Assembly (NCBI GenBank): GCA_937880805.1
Contig: CALGRR010000070.1
Location: forward strand, 1 to 38,871
Length of the DNA stretch: 38,871 bases
Direction of reading: 5' to 3'
DNA from: an uncultured Clostridia bacterium
GTDB taxonomy: Bacteria > Bacillota > Clostridia > Oscillospirales > Acutalibacteraceae
The translations under genes and the position numbers were made by a program. The notes under the pieces were generated by a model. That model had not been told where the DNA came from. It worked only from the letters and a program-made list of their open reading frames with translations, and ran no database searches. This document shows positions 7,433-16,019 of the stretch, one piece after another (position 1 is the stretch's first letter; the number at the start of each line of letters is the position of its first letter).

Positions 7433-8947
7433 ATGGACGAAAAATTTAACAACGGATTTGAAAACGGCTTTGATGCCCAGGATGCACAGCAGGTTGATTT
7501 TGTTCCTGCAGAGGAAGAGGTGCCCGAAAAGAAAATTGAAGAGGTTTCCTTTACCGCCCAGGAAAGGTCTGTTGAGCCTGAGGAAAAAGCTGAAGAGGAA
7601 AATCCGCAGCAGCCTCCCGTTAATCCGATTTACAGCAGCAACCCCTACCAGGGAGGTTATTATAATCAGAGCTATTCTTATCAGCAGCCCCCTGCACAGA
7701 AGCCTGCTGCCAAAAAGGGCATAAAGATTTTTGCCGCCCTTATAGCATTTGTTGTTGTTTTCTCGCTCGGTGCGGGTGTTGCAACAATTATAAAGCACTC
7801 AAATAACAAGCAGAATAACGAAATAACAAATCAGCAGATTGAAAACGGAGCACCCGATGTTGATATTCACGAGTCACCCGTTTCGCCCACAAATGTTGCT
7901 CTTGACGGTGCACTCACAACCTCGCAGGTTGCCGCAAAGGTGAAATCCAGCATAGTAGGCATTGTTGTTTACACAAACCGTTCAAACTCCTCGGCAGGCG
8001 AAGGCACGGGCGTTATTATGGGCGAGGATGATTCAAGAACCTATACCTACATCATAACCTGTGCCCACGTTATCAGCGATGCGGGCGTTCAGGTAAGAGT
8101 TCAGACAGAAGACGGCACAACCTATGATGCCGAAATAGTGGGCTTTGACACAAGAACAGACCTCGGTGTTCTCCGAATCAAGGCGGCAGGTCTTCACGCT
8201 GCGGAATTCGGCAACTCCGATTCCCTTAGTGTAGGCGACCCCGTTTATGCAATAGGCAACCCCGGCGGCGTAGAATTCTTCGGCTCGTTCACGGGCGGCT
8301 TTGTTTCGGCTATTGACAGACCCGTAAGCAGCGAAATCGGCTACACAATGAAATGTATCCAGCACGATGCCGCAATAAACCCCGGCAACTCGGGCGGTGC
8401 ACTTGTTAACGCATACGGTCAGGTAATCGGCATCAATTCGCAGAAGATTGCCGCAACCGAATATGAGGGTATGGGCTTTGCAATTCCCATCACTTCGGCA
8501 AAAGAGGTTATCGAAAACCTTATCAGCCACGGCTATGTGCCCAACAGACCTATGCTCGGCATAACCTATTATCCCGTAAGTGCAAGCCAGCAATACAGTA
8601 TGATTGCACAGATTAAGGGCTTGCCCGCAGGCACTCTGATTATCAATGAAATAAGTGCAGAAAGCTCGCTTGCAAACACCGAAGCAAGGCAGTATGATAT
8701 GATTATTGCCGTTGACGGCGAGCCTCTCACAACCGCCGACGTGCTTCTTGAAAAGATTGATAACGGCAAGGTCGGCGACACATTCACTCTCACTCTCTGC
8801 AGAGTTAACAGCAATTATACAATCGATGAATTTGATGTTGAAATCTCACTTGTTGAGGATAAGGGCGGTTCAGAACCCGTAACAACAACCGTTCAGTATC
8901 TTGACCCGTTTGAATATTTCAACCATCAGTTCGGCTTCGGATATTGA
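7433..8947 (+). CDS. htrA: HtrA/DegP-type membrane-anchored serine protease with PDZ domain
   Basis: A 504-residue S1C protease that degrades or processes misfolded envelope proteins. The first ~95 residues are cytoplasmic, rich in Glu, Gln and Pro (QQPPVNP, YQQPPAQKP). One membrane helix (~97-122, IFAALIAFVVVFSLGAG) anchors the catalytic part outside. The triad is His212 (TCAHVISD), Asp243 (TRTDLGVLRI) and Ser320 (NPGNSGGALV). The 31 and 77 residue gaps are close to those of DegP. A single PDZ domain (~385-480) includes GTLIINEI and YDMIIAVDGEPL. GGAGG precedes the ATG. It follows the two-component pair at 89 bases and is probably its regulatory target, as in CssRS- and WalRK-linked HtrA proteins; that link is inferred. 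Confidence 0.95.
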   Translation: MDEKFNNGFENGFDAQDAQQVDFVPAEEEVPEKKIEEVSFTAQERSVEPEEKAEEENPQQPPVNPIYSSNPYQGGYYNQSYSYQQPPAQKPAAKKGIKIFAALIAFVVVFSLGAGVATIIKHSNNKQNNEITNQQIENGAPDVDIHESPVSPTNVALDGALTTSQVAAKVKSSIVGIVVYTNRSNSSAGEGTGVIMGEDDSRTYTYIITCAHVISDAGVQVRVQTEDGTTYDAEIVGFDTRTDLGVLRIKAAGLHAAEFGNSDSLSVGDPVYAIGNPGGVEFFGSFTGGFVSAIDRPVSSEIGYTMKCIQHDAAINPGNSGGALVNAYGQVIGINSQKIAATEYEGMGFAIPITSAKEVIENLISHGYVPNRPMLGITYYPVSASQQYSMIAQIKGLPAGTLIINEISAESSLANTEARQYDMIIAVDGEPLTTADVLLEKIDNGKVGDTFTLTLCRVNSNYTIDEFDVEISLVEDKGGSEPVTTTVQYLDPFEYFNHQFGFGY

Positions 8948-8956
8948 TAAAAAATT

Positions 8957-8985
8957 AAGGACTGCCTTCGGGCAGTCCTTTTTGT
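8957..8985 (+). terminator. Rho-independent terminator after htrA
   Basis: AAGGACTGCC (8957-8966), a TTC loop, GGGCAGTCCTT (8970-8980) and a T-run. It closes the two-component/htrA unit. Confidence 0.9.
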
Positions 8986-9000
8986 TTGATTCGAAGAGCA

Positions 9001-9146
9001 GGGGCGGACATTGCCCGTCCGAAAGAATTTTAGATAATAAAGAATAATGAATAGATAATAAATAATAAATTCGGATAGGCTTCGCCTATGACCGATTATA
9101 TAATGGGTACGGGCGAAGCCCGTCATTAATTACGCATTACGAATTG
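9001..9146. repeat. Modular palindromic intergenic repeat, copy B
   Basis: Near-identical to copy A. The hairpins are GGGCGGACATTGCCCGTCC, ATAGGCTTCGCCTAT and ACGGGCGAAGCCCGT, with the same AT-rich linkers, and the element ends ATTAATTACGCATTACGAATT. It fills the space between the htrA terminator and the stop codon of the convergent spoIIE gene. The loop base of the middle hairpin differs from copy A (TTCG against TCCG) and the stem change CCTGTG to CCTATG keeps or improves pairing, hinting that structure is conserved. Confidence 0.87.
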
Positions 9147-11438
9147 TCATACTTCTTCAATAACCGCACAAACAACCGTCATATCATCATATTTTTCGCC
9201 GCATTTGAGCCTTGCGGTGTTGAGCAGAAGCTCGGCAAAATCGCTTGCCGAACCAGTGCCCGAAAAGCCTTTGATTTCATCGGTAATCCAGCGGCTTCCG
9301 CAGCCCATAATGCCGTCGCTTGCAAGAATAAGCATATCTCCGCCCCGCAGCTTAAGAGCATAGCGGCTGAATTTAACCTTGTTGAGAATTCCGAGCGGCG
9401 TTGACGGCAATTCGGCGGTTTTCACCCTGCCCGAGCAGGTGTAAAATGAAGGTGCCGCACCCGCTTTTAGCAGCACGGCACTGCCGTCAAACAAATCAAT
9501 CTCGGCAATATCAAGGGTTGAAAGCGATTCATCATCCGATTTAACCGCAAGTGCGGTGTTGGTTATGCTGAGTGCTGTGTCGGGGCTCACACCCGCCCTT
9601 ATGAGGCGTGAAAAAAGCTCAACCGTCATAGCCGAGTCAATCGCTGCCCTTCCGCCCGTGCCCATACCGTCGCTTAAAATTATATATGCCTTTGATTCGG
9701 TCTGAAAGCATTCAAAATAATCGCCGCATAGCTTCTGATTTGAGCAGCTTGCCGAGGCAGAGCCGAGCCTCACTTTAAAAAGCTCTTTCCTTATAAAAAG
9801 CAAATCCTTGCTGTCTTTATTCTGCCTTATTTTAGGCGGCATAAATTCGGCACCGAGCTCTGCCGAAACGGCGGCGGTCAGCCTTGTGAGGCTTGTGCCG
9901 GAAGGAATATCCGAAACGGTGCAGGTCATGCGGATTGTGCCCGAGGGCGGTCTGACGCACGAAACGTTTTTAACTTCAAAATCAAATTCTCCCAGCACTC
10001 TCGCCGCCGCTTTTTCGTGGTTGAAAAGAATGCACGCACCCTCTTCAAGCTCCTGCGAAAGCTCCGAAAGAAGGCTTGAAATCCAGTCAAACTGCCCGCA
10101 GGCAAGCTCTCTGTTTCTTGCGGAATTCGCTTGAAGAGCGTTAATTGCACTCTGACCCGCATATATTTTATTGAAGCTGTCTGCGAGCCTCGGTACGCTC
10201 GGGCATTTTGAATTGAAATTAACCGAAAAATCCTCTGCCGTAACGGTTTCTCCGCCCGCAAGCTTTGCCGTTATATTTGAGAATTCCCCGTTTTCGGGGC
10301 AAAATGTGCTTTTAAGCGGGCATTGCGAGCAAACTCTTTCCCGCACCCTCATACAAACCATAATATCCTTTGCGGGTGCAAGAGCCTCAATCCCTTCCGA
10401 AACCTTTGCAACGCAGCTTGAAACCGAGCCCACCGCCTTCGAGGTTTCCATAAGCCTCTCGCTTGCTCTGTGAAATTCGGTTTCAATTCGTTTCTTTTGC
10501 GGGTTAAGAATATTTGCTCTTATTTTTGCAAGCTGTCTGCCCGGCACGGCATTGAAAAGAATGCTTGCCGCCGCCGCTTCGGCAAAAACCGAAATTCCTT
10601 CGGGCGAGCCGTCAATCAAAGCGGCAATGCCCGCAGTTAAAGAAAAGGCAAGCGAGCAAATGAGTCTGCCGAATTTTGAGAAGATTCCCGCAACAAGCCC
10701 GCAGATGCCGTAGCAAAGGCTGAGTGCAACGCTTGTGCCCGAAACCGCAACGCTGACCCCGATTGCCGTGCCCGAAATGCTGCCGCCCGACTGGCTGAAA
10801 AGATAGGCTGCGGTGATAATAACAAACGAGCCGAAAAATCTTGCGGGGTGAAAGCCCATAAGGCTGATTTCACCCGTGCCCAGAAGCAGGGTGCAAAGGC
10901 TTATGATTATGCATATCAGGCTGTGATTATCAAGCATATAGGGGCTTTTCCGCTTTCTTATGCATTCGTTAGTGCCCGAATAAAAAACCACCGACCCCGC
11001 ACACAGAAGAGCCGAACAAAGGTTGAGAAGAAGAGTGTTGAGCGAGGGCTCATATGAAAACATAACCGCACTTGAGCAGGCAAAATACAGCAGAAAAACC
11101 GAAACGGAAAGCCAGGTTTTTTGTTTTTTTGCCCTGATTTTCTCGAGTGCGAATTTTATGCCTGCAACCCCGCACAGAGGAATGAGGGAGTTGAGCAGGG
11201 CGGCATCGGAAAGCCTGAAAATGCTGCCCAGAACAGCACCCGCCGAGGCAAAAACCATTTCCCAGCCCGAGCAGGCGGCAGCGAGCCCTATACTCAGAGG
11301 CACGCTCACCGAAAGCAGACCCGCACCCGAGAGAATAAAGCCGCAAAGAAAATATAAAGAGGAGATAAAAATAAAAACTCCCTTGTCCCATAAAGAGTCG
11401 GTGAAATCCCGATTTTCGGAAACTCTGGTTTTTTCCAT
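9147..11438 (-). CDS. spoIIE: Stage II sporulation protein E-like membrane protein phosphatase
   Basis: A 763-residue protein expected to dephosphorylate SpoIIAA-P and release sigma-F at the asymmetric septum. The N-terminal ~310 residues hold about ten membrane helices. The middle (~310-540) has the regulatory region with a Cys-rich stretch (CSQCPLKSTFCPEN). The C-terminal ~210 residues are a PP2C phosphatase with DGMGTGGRAAIDSAM, LASDGIMGCG and YDDMTVVC, whose Asp residues bind Mn. This order and length match SpoIIE (~800-830 residues). ATG 11438 is preferred because an AAAGGA site precedes it; a longer frame to 11492 has none. It is a monocistronic minus-strand gene divergent from rlmB. 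It is the main evidence that the organism sporulates. Confidence 0.93.
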   Translation of the reverse strand: MEKTRVSENRDFTDSLWDKGVFIFISSLYFLCGFILSGAGLLSVSVPLSIGLAAACSGWEMVFASAGAVLGSIFRLSDAALLNSLIPLCGVAGIKFALEKIRAKKQKTWLSVSVFLLYFACSSAVMFSYEPSLNTLLLNLCSALLCAGSVVFYSGTNECIRKRKSPYMLDNHSLICIIISLCTLLLGTGEISLMGFHPARFFGSFVIITAAYLFSQSGGSISGTAIGVSVAVSGTSVALSLCYGICGLVAGIFSKFGRLICSLAFSLTAGIAALIDGSPEGISVFAEAAAASILFNAVPGRQLAKIRANILNPQKKRIETEFHRASERLMETSKAVGSVSSCVAKVSEGIEALAPAKDIMVCMRVRERVCSQCPLKSTFCPENGEFSNITAKLAGGETVTAEDFSVNFNSKCPSVPRLADSFNKIYAGQSAINALQANSARNRELACGQFDWISSLLSELSQELEEGACILFNHEKAAARVLGEFDFEVKNVSCVRPPSGTIRMTCTVSDIPSGTSLTRLTAAVSAELGAEFMPPKIRQNKDSKDLLFIRKELFKVRLGSASASCSNQKLCGDYFECFQTESKAYIILSDGMGTGGRAAIDSAMTVELFSRLIRAGVSPDTALSITNTALAVKSDDESLSTLDIAEIDLFDGSAVLLKAGAAPSFYTCSGRVKTAELPSTPLGILNKVKFSRYALKLRGGDMLILASDGIMGCGSRWITDEIKGFSGTGSASDFAELLLNTARLKCGEKYDDMTVVCAVIEEV

Positions 11439-11567
11439 AATTTTAAAATTCCTTTCTTTTGAGCAGATACAATTTAACTGTAAACTCAGCAAAAGAAAAA
11501 AACTGTCATAATATAAACAGCGGAAAAATTTTCCTTATAAAATTTTTCAAAAAAATATTAATTATAC

Positions 11568-11596
11568 TGTTTATTTTTAATCTTCTATGATATAAT
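11568..11596 (+). promoter_or_regulatory. Probable promoter of rlmB
   Basis: TGTTTA (11568-11573), 17-base spacer, consensus TATAAT (11591-11596). The -35 is weak. The ~200-base gap between spoIIE and rlmB is otherwise AT-rich, with a GGAAAATTTTTCC palindrome on the minus strand; I see no gene and no clear Spo0A box in it. Confidence 0.45.
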
Positions 11597-11645
11597 AAAC
11601 TGAATATAGTCAGATTCAGTCAAAAACAGGAGGTTGCTGCGGATT

Positions 11646-12389
11646 ATGGATACACAGAATGAGCATCAGGGTCTTATCATCGGCAGAAATGCCGTTGCGG
11701 AAGCTCTCAAAAGCGGCAGAGCAATCGACAGCCTTATGGTTGCAAAGGGTGAAAGAGGCGGCTCGGTGGGAAAAATAATCGCACAGTGCCGTGATAAAGG
11801 AATTGTTGTTAAAGAAACAGACCGCAGAAAGCTTGATAAAATCTGCGAGGGCGAAAATCATCAGGGTGTTGCCGCCTGGGCAGCCGTGCACGAATATTCG
11901 TCGATTGAAGATATACTTAAAAATGCAGAGAGCAAAAACGAAAAACCGTTTGTTATTATCTGCGATGAAATAGAGGATCCGCACAATCTCGGTGCGATAA
12001 TCCGAACCGCAGATGCCTGCGGTGCTCACGGAATAATCATTCCCAAAAGAAGAGGCGTTGCCCTCACCTATGCGGTTGGCAAGGTTTCGGCGGGTGCGGT
12101 TGAATATGTGCCCGTTGCAAGAGTTACAAACCTGCCTTCGGTTATCGAGGAGCTTAAAGAAAAAGGCTTCTGGGTTTACGGTGCGGATATGGACGGCACT
12201 CCCTGGGATAAGCAGGATTATTCGGGCAGCGTAGCCTTGATTGTTGGCTCCGAGGGCAAGGGAATCAGCCGACTTGTCAAAGAAAAATGCGACTTTATCG
12301 TTTCCCTTCCGATGAAGGGCAAAATAAATTCTCTCAACGCTTCCGTAGCGGCGGGAATACTTATGTATGAAATTGCTAAACACAGGTAG
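11646..12389 (+). CDS. rlmB: 23S rRNA (guanosine-2'-O-)-methyltransferase RlmB-type (SpoU/TrmH family)
   Basis: A 247-residue SAM-dependent enzyme that methylates a ribose in the 23S rRNA peptidyl-transferase region (G2251 in E. coli). The N-terminal substrate-binding domain begins GLIIGRNAVAEALKSGR. The C-terminal SPOUT knot fold has motif 1 NLGAIIRTADACGAHGIIIP (with the catalytic Asn and Arg), motif 2 ALIVGSEGKGISRLV and motif 3 SLPMKGKINSLNASVAAGI. Length is typical. ATG 11646 is used although AGGAGG lies ~13 bases upstream, a wide gap; TTG 11634 would touch that site. The next gene begins at or within a few bases of the stop, so translation is coupled. Confidence 0.93.
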   Translation: MDTQNEHQGLIIGRNAVAEALKSGRAIDSLMVAKGERGGSVGKIIAQCRDKGIVVKETDRRKLDKICEGENHQGVAAWAAVHEYSSIEDILKNAESKNEKPFVIICDEIEDPHNLGAIIRTADACGAHGIIIPKRRGVALTYAVGKVSAGAVEYVPVARVTNLPSVIEELKEKGFWVYGADMDGTPWDKQDYSGSVALIVGSEGKGISRLVKEKCDFIVSLPMKGKINSLNASVAAGILMYEIAKHR

Positions 12390-12398
12390 GTGAAAACT

Positions 12399-15242
12399 TT
12401 GAGCGATAACAACAGAATATCCGATATGAGTGAGCTTGATGCCATTCTTGAAGAAGTGAAAAGAGCAAAACAGCAGCAGGAGATTGAAGAGAAGGCTGAA
12501 GAGCCGTCAAAAACCTGGTCGCTTGAAGATATTGACAGGCTTATTGCGGGTGCAAGCGGCGAGGAATATGTTCCCGAAGAAAAGGCTGAGCAGACTCCCG
12601 CAAGGGATTTTGAAAGAATTCTCAGCCGTGAATTCGATACGGGACTTTTCACCATAAAGCCTCTGGAAAGCATTGAAAGAGAAGAGATGCAGGATATTTC
12701 CTCCGATTCGGGTGAGCACGAGGTTGAGGGTCAGGAAACCTTCTTCGGCGAAGAAGAGATTGATGAATCCGTTTTTGAAATCGAAACCGTAATTGTGCCC
12801 GAGGATGAGCCCGAGCCGTCATCTTCAAAATTCGAGTGGCAGAGAGCCGCCGAAATTGCAGAGGCAAAAGAAAAGGAGATTCATAAAATCAAGCCCTTCT
12901 ATGAGGGCGATAAACCTGCTTCGGAATTCTTTGAGAAAAAGGAAGAAAAGCCCGAGGAAAACGAAAAAATAACGGAAGACGATTACCGAACAAGATTTTT
13001 CAGCAAGCTGAAGCTCGAAAAAACCGCAGAGGTTGAAATTGAGCCCGAGGGCCCCGTTGATAAATCGGGCATTGTTATTGAAAAACCCGTCGGAGAAAAC
13101 ACCGAAACGGGGCTTGACCTTCTGCCGAGAGTGCTTGCGGCGGAAAGCGTTAAGGAAATAGAAGACGGAAAAACAAGAATAGTAAATCCGGGCAGCAAAA
13201 TAAATAAGCCCTCAAAGGAATACAGCGATGATGTTGACGGTCAGATTATGCTCACGGGATTTGATAACATAACAGATGAATCAGCTCCCGACCAGTCAAG
13301 CGAAACCGATGTTGAAACAACTCTCTGGGAAAAGCGTAAGCAAAAGGCAAAGGCATTCAGAATTGTTGATACATCTGAAATAGACAGCGATTTTGAGGGT
13401 GAATTTGAAGCCCCTCCCGAGGAGATTGAAAAAGAAGAAAAGGCTCTTCGTAAAAAGCAGAAAAAGCTTGCCGAGCAGCAGGAAGAGGAAGAAAGATTTG
13501 TTGCTGAGGAGTATACAGCACCCTCGGAAAGAGCAAGAATTCACACAAGATTGGGTGAAATTGCTTCAAAAGCAACGGTGGGCATTGCAATCGTAGGCGT
13601 AATTGAGCTTGTTATGATTATTCTCAATATTATGCCTTCAATAGTTACAAAGCTTGATATTGAAAGCGAATTCTTCACCCCGGGCTCGGTTGCCCTTAAT
13701 GTTGCAAATGCGGTGCTTCTTATTGCTGTTGCGGCAATAAACAATGTGAGATTTGTTGACGGCATTGCTTCCGTGGTGAAACGCAATTTCACAAGCGACA
13801 GTGCGGTCAGCCTTGCGATGGTTGTTGCTCTTTTGCAGAATACGCTCTCGGCGGTTATCGGCGGCAGCGGGCTTGAAACCGCAGTTTTCTCAATGGCGGC
13901 GGTTTTCGGTGTGCTTGTTCAGAAAATAACCGAAAAACTGAATGCACAGCGTATTCTCGGCAACTTCGAGGTTTGTGCATATAAATACGAACATAATATG
14001 TATGCGGTTCATCCGTTTGAAAACGAATCCGAAATTTTTGAGCTCGGCAGAGGTCTTATGATGGGCAATGCGGATTTGCTCTATTCATCAAAGCTTGCAT
14101 TCCCTTCGGATTTTGTTAAGAACTCGGAAAAGAACACAGAAAATAAAAAGCTTCTCAATATTCTTATACCCGTTGCCTTCGGTGCATCGGCGGTGGCGGG
14201 CATTCTTGCAGGCATAATGAATAAGAGCGTTATGACGGGCTTTGCGGCATTCACCGCAACCTTCTGCGTAACCTCTCCCATTTTCACCTCGTTTGTTCCC
14301 GCATTTATTGAAAGAATAACAAACCGTGACCTTAACGCAACGGGCACTATGATTTCAGGTATGGAAACGGTTGAAAAAACGGCGGGTGCAAATGCCGTTG
14401 TTATGGATTCGGCAGATATTTTTGACCGTTCGCAGTGCACAATGCACGGTATGAAGAATTTTGAAAATATCAGAATTGACGATGTTCTTCTTTATGCAAC
14501 GGCACTTGTTATCAAATCGGGCGGACCTTTGCGTGAATGCTTTGAGCAGGTTGTTGACGGCAGGCAGGATATTCTGCCTCCCGTTAAGGAGCTTGTTTAT
14601 GAAGATAAGCTCGGCATTGCTGCAAGAATTCATAATCAGCCCGTGCTTCTGGGCAACAGAAATCTTCTTGTTCATCATAACATAGAAGTTCCCGAAAAAT
14701 CGCTTGAAGAAAGATATTCCCACAGCGGCAGAAAGGTTATGTATCTTGCCGTTGCGGGCAAGATAGCGGCACTTTTTGTTGTAAGCTATGCGGTTGATAA
14801 AAACCTTGAGCCTTATTTCAAGCAGCTTGAAGCCAACGGAATTCAGGTGCTCGTGAGAACAAACGATGTTAACGTTACCGAAGAGCTTATCGCAAAAAGC
14901 TTCGGTCTGCCGCAGGAAAACTTCAAGGTGCTCTCTTCCGTTGCGGGCAGACTCTTCAAGAGAAGAAGAGATGCCGTTTGCGACAAGCTTCCCGCAGGAA
15001 TTGTGCACGACGGAACGGCATTTTCAATGCTCCGTGCGGTTGCGGCTGCGTGCAGCGTTTCAACTGCGGTAAAGCTCGGCTCGGTTGTTCAGATAATCCT
15101 GAGCGTTCTCGGATTCATTCTTTGCACCGCACTTTACTGCACTTCGCTCGGTTCATTTGTTACGGGTCTTACGGTGCTTGCATTGCTTGCGATTGAGCTT
15201 GCAATTCACATAGGAATAATGTTTTTGGGAAAAATAAAGTAA
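12399..15242 (+). CDS. Large membrane protein resembling a catalytically degenerate P-type ATPase, with an acidic disordered N-terminus
   Basis: About 947 residues. Residues 1-385 are soluble, Glu/Lys-rich and probably disordered, ending in a coiled-coil-like KEEKALRKKQKKLAEQQEEEE segment. After that come membrane helices (~390, ~425, ~467, ~495, ~585, ~610) and two more at the C-terminus, with soluble domains between. The order resembles P1B-type ATPases. SGMETVEKTAGANAVVMDSA aligns with the usual segment before DKTGT. GNRNLL matches the nucleotide-domain GNR motif. GRKVMYLAVAGKIAALFVVSY matches the region before the P-domain hinge. The key residues are changed: DKTGT becomes DSADI (Asp670), the helix motif CPC becomes VTSP, the N-domain HP becomes GP, TGD becomes RTN, GDGxND becomes HDGTAF, and I find no TGES. 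It is unlikely to phosphorylate itself. A TTG at 12399 follows AGGTGA; GTG 12390 is the alternative. The function is unknown. Confidence 0.75.
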   Translation: MSDNNRISDMSELDAILEEVKRAKQQQEIEEKAEEPSKTWSLEDIDRLIAGASGEEYVPEEKAEQTPARDFERILSREFDTGLFTIKPLESIEREEMQDISSDSGEHEVEGQETFFGEEEIDESVFEIETVIVPEDEPEPSSSKFEWQRAAEIAEAKEKEIHKIKPFYEGDKPASEFFEKKEEKPEENEKITEDDYRTRFFSKLKLEKTAEVEIEPEGPVDKSGIVIEKPVGENTETGLDLLPRVLAAESVKEIEDGKTRIVNPGSKINKPSKEYSDDVDGQIMLTGFDNITDESAPDQSSETDVETTLWEKRKQKAKAFRIVDTSEIDSDFEGEFEAPPEEIEKEEKALRKKQKKLAEQQEEEERFVAEEYTAPSERARIHTRLGEIASKATVGIAIVGVIELVMIILNIMPSIVTKLDIESEFFTPGSVALNVANAVLLIAVAAINNVRFVDGIASVVKRNFTSDSAVSLAMVVALLQNTLSAVIGGSGLETAVFSMAAVFGVLVQKITEKLNAQRILGNFEVCAYKYEHNMYAVHPFENESEIFELGRGLMMGNADLLYSSKLAFPSDFVKNSEKNTENKKLLNILIPVAFGASAVAGILAGIMNKSVMTGFAAFTATFCVTSPIFTSFVPAFIERITNRDLNATGTMISGMETVEKTAGANAVVMDSADIFDRSQCTMHGMKNFENIRIDDVLLYATALVIKSGGPLRECFEQVVDGRQDILPPVKELVYEDKLGIAARIHNQPVLLGNRNLLVHHNIEVPEKSLEERYSHSGRKVMYLAVAGKIAALFVVSYAVDKNLEPYFKQLEANGIQVLVRTNDVNVTEELIAKSFGLPQENFKVLSSVAGRLFKRRRDAVCDKLPAGIVHDGTAFSMLRAVAAACSVSTAVKLGSVVQIILSVLGFILCTALYCTSLGSFVTGLTVLALLAIELAIHIGIMFLGKIK

Positions 15243-15260
15243 AAAAACAGAAAAAAGCCC

Positions 15261-15289
15261 TTGACAAATGCGGAAATATATATTAAAAT
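15261..15289 (+). promoter_or_regulatory. Promoter of the infC-rpmI-rplT operon
   Basis: TTGACA (15261-15266), 17-base spacer, TAAAAT (15284-15289). It begins 18 bases after the previous stop codon. Confidence 0.75.
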
Positions 15290-15296
15290 AACTTGC

Positions 15297-15462
15297 ACAA
15301 TAAAGCAGAGCAGATTTGGCTCTCACCTTCCGGGTAATGTCCCGTGTTGGTCAATAGCTTCTTTATAACAGCCCCTTTGCGGCTGTATTGAGCGTTGATT
15401 TAATGCGAGGACAGAACTCTCTGCCCTCGCTTTTTTTATCAGTTTTCAGGAGGTGCTTCAAC
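15297..15462 (+). promoter_or_regulatory. infC operon leader with attenuator terminator (ribosomal-protein-leader type)
   Basis: A ~165-base untranslated leader with successive hairpins: AGAGC/GCTCT (15307-15323), CGGG/CCCG (15331-15344), ACAGCC/GGCTGT (15368-15386). Then comes a strong intrinsic terminator, GCGAGG (15405-15410) with CCTCGC (15425-15430), an extended CAGA/TCTG stem and seven T (15431-15437). The terminator lies before the infC ribosome binding site. Firmicute infC operons are often controlled by L20-binding leaders of this layout, so autoregulation by L20 is likely; whether this leader fits the Rfam L20 leader model was not tested. Confidence 0.7.
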
Positions 15463-15987
15463 ATCAGCAGCAAGGAACAGCAAATTCAGATCAACGAAGA
15501 AATCCGTGATAAGGAAATCCGCGTAATTTCAAACGACGGCGAGCAGCTCGGCATTATGTCGGCATCAGAAGCTCTTAAGCTTGCAGAAAACAGCAATCTC
15601 GATCTTGTTAAGATTGCTCCTATGGCAAAGCCGCCCGTATGTAAAATTATGGACTACGGAAAGTTCAGATTTGAAAAGGCAAAGAAAGAGAAGGAAGCAA
15701 GAAAGAACCAGAAGGTCATTGACATTAAAGAGGTTCGTCTTTCCCTCAACATCGATACCCACGATTTTGAAACAAAAATCAACCACGCCCGTAAGTTTAT
15801 CGGTTCAGGCGATAAGGTTAAGGTTTCCATTCGTTTCAGAGGTCGAGAAATGGCTCATCCCGAGCACGGTCTGACCATTATGAACCGTTGTTCGGAAGCT
15901 TTGGCTGACTGCGCAAACGTAGAGAAGCCTGCAAAGCTTGAGGGCAGACAGATGCTGATGTTTTTGGCTCCTAAAAGCTCGAAATAA
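15463..15987 (+). CDS. infC: Translation initiation factor IF-3, with an ATC start codon
   Basis: A 174-residue protein that binds the 30S subunit and checks start-codon and tRNA choice. The N-domain begins QIQINEEIRDKEIRVI and contains LDLVKIAPMAKPPVCKIMDYGKF. The C-domain contains DTHDFETKINHARKFI, VKVSIRFRGREMAHPEHG and the ending MLMFLAPK, all IF-3 hallmarks. AGGAGG (15448-15453) lies nine bases before ATC (15463-15465), and no ATG, GTG or TTG is available in frame between it and the first conserved residues. A longer frame from 15388 would translate the attenuator hairpin and T-run and is rejected. A non-standard start fits the known autoregulation of infC, where IF-3 discriminates against such codons (AUU in E. 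coli). rpmI follows at 32 bases. Confidence 0.93.
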   Translation: MSSKEQQIQINEEIRDKEIRVISNDGEQLGIMSASEALKLAENSNLDLVKIAPMAKPPVCKIMDYGKFRFEKAKKEKEARKNQKVIDIKEVRLSLNIDTHDFETKINHARKFIGSGDKVKVSIRFRGREMAHPEHGLTIMNRCSEALADCANVEKPAKLEGRQMLMFLAPKSSK

Positions 15988-16019
15988 TAAAGTTGTAAAT
16001 TATTAAGGAGGATATTATT

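Noticed and set aside
8033..8593. Minus-strand frame (186 codons) opposite htrA
   Set aside because: Antisense shadow of the protease domain; no start signal.
11616..12383. Long minus-strand frame (255 codons)
   Set aside because: It is the exact antisense of rlmB with no ribosome binding site.
14355..15008. Minus-strand frame (217 codons) in the large membrane-protein gene
   Set aside because: Antisense shadow; the plus frame is intact and longer, with coherent domain order.
15297..15437. T-box or amino-acid riboswitch before infC
   Set aside because: No T-box TGGNACCGCG-like sequence; gene context favours a ribosomal-protein leader.
15388..15462. Extension of infC to a start at 15388
   Set aside because: It would translate a strong terminator hairpin and T-run, and AGGAGG points to ATC at 15463.
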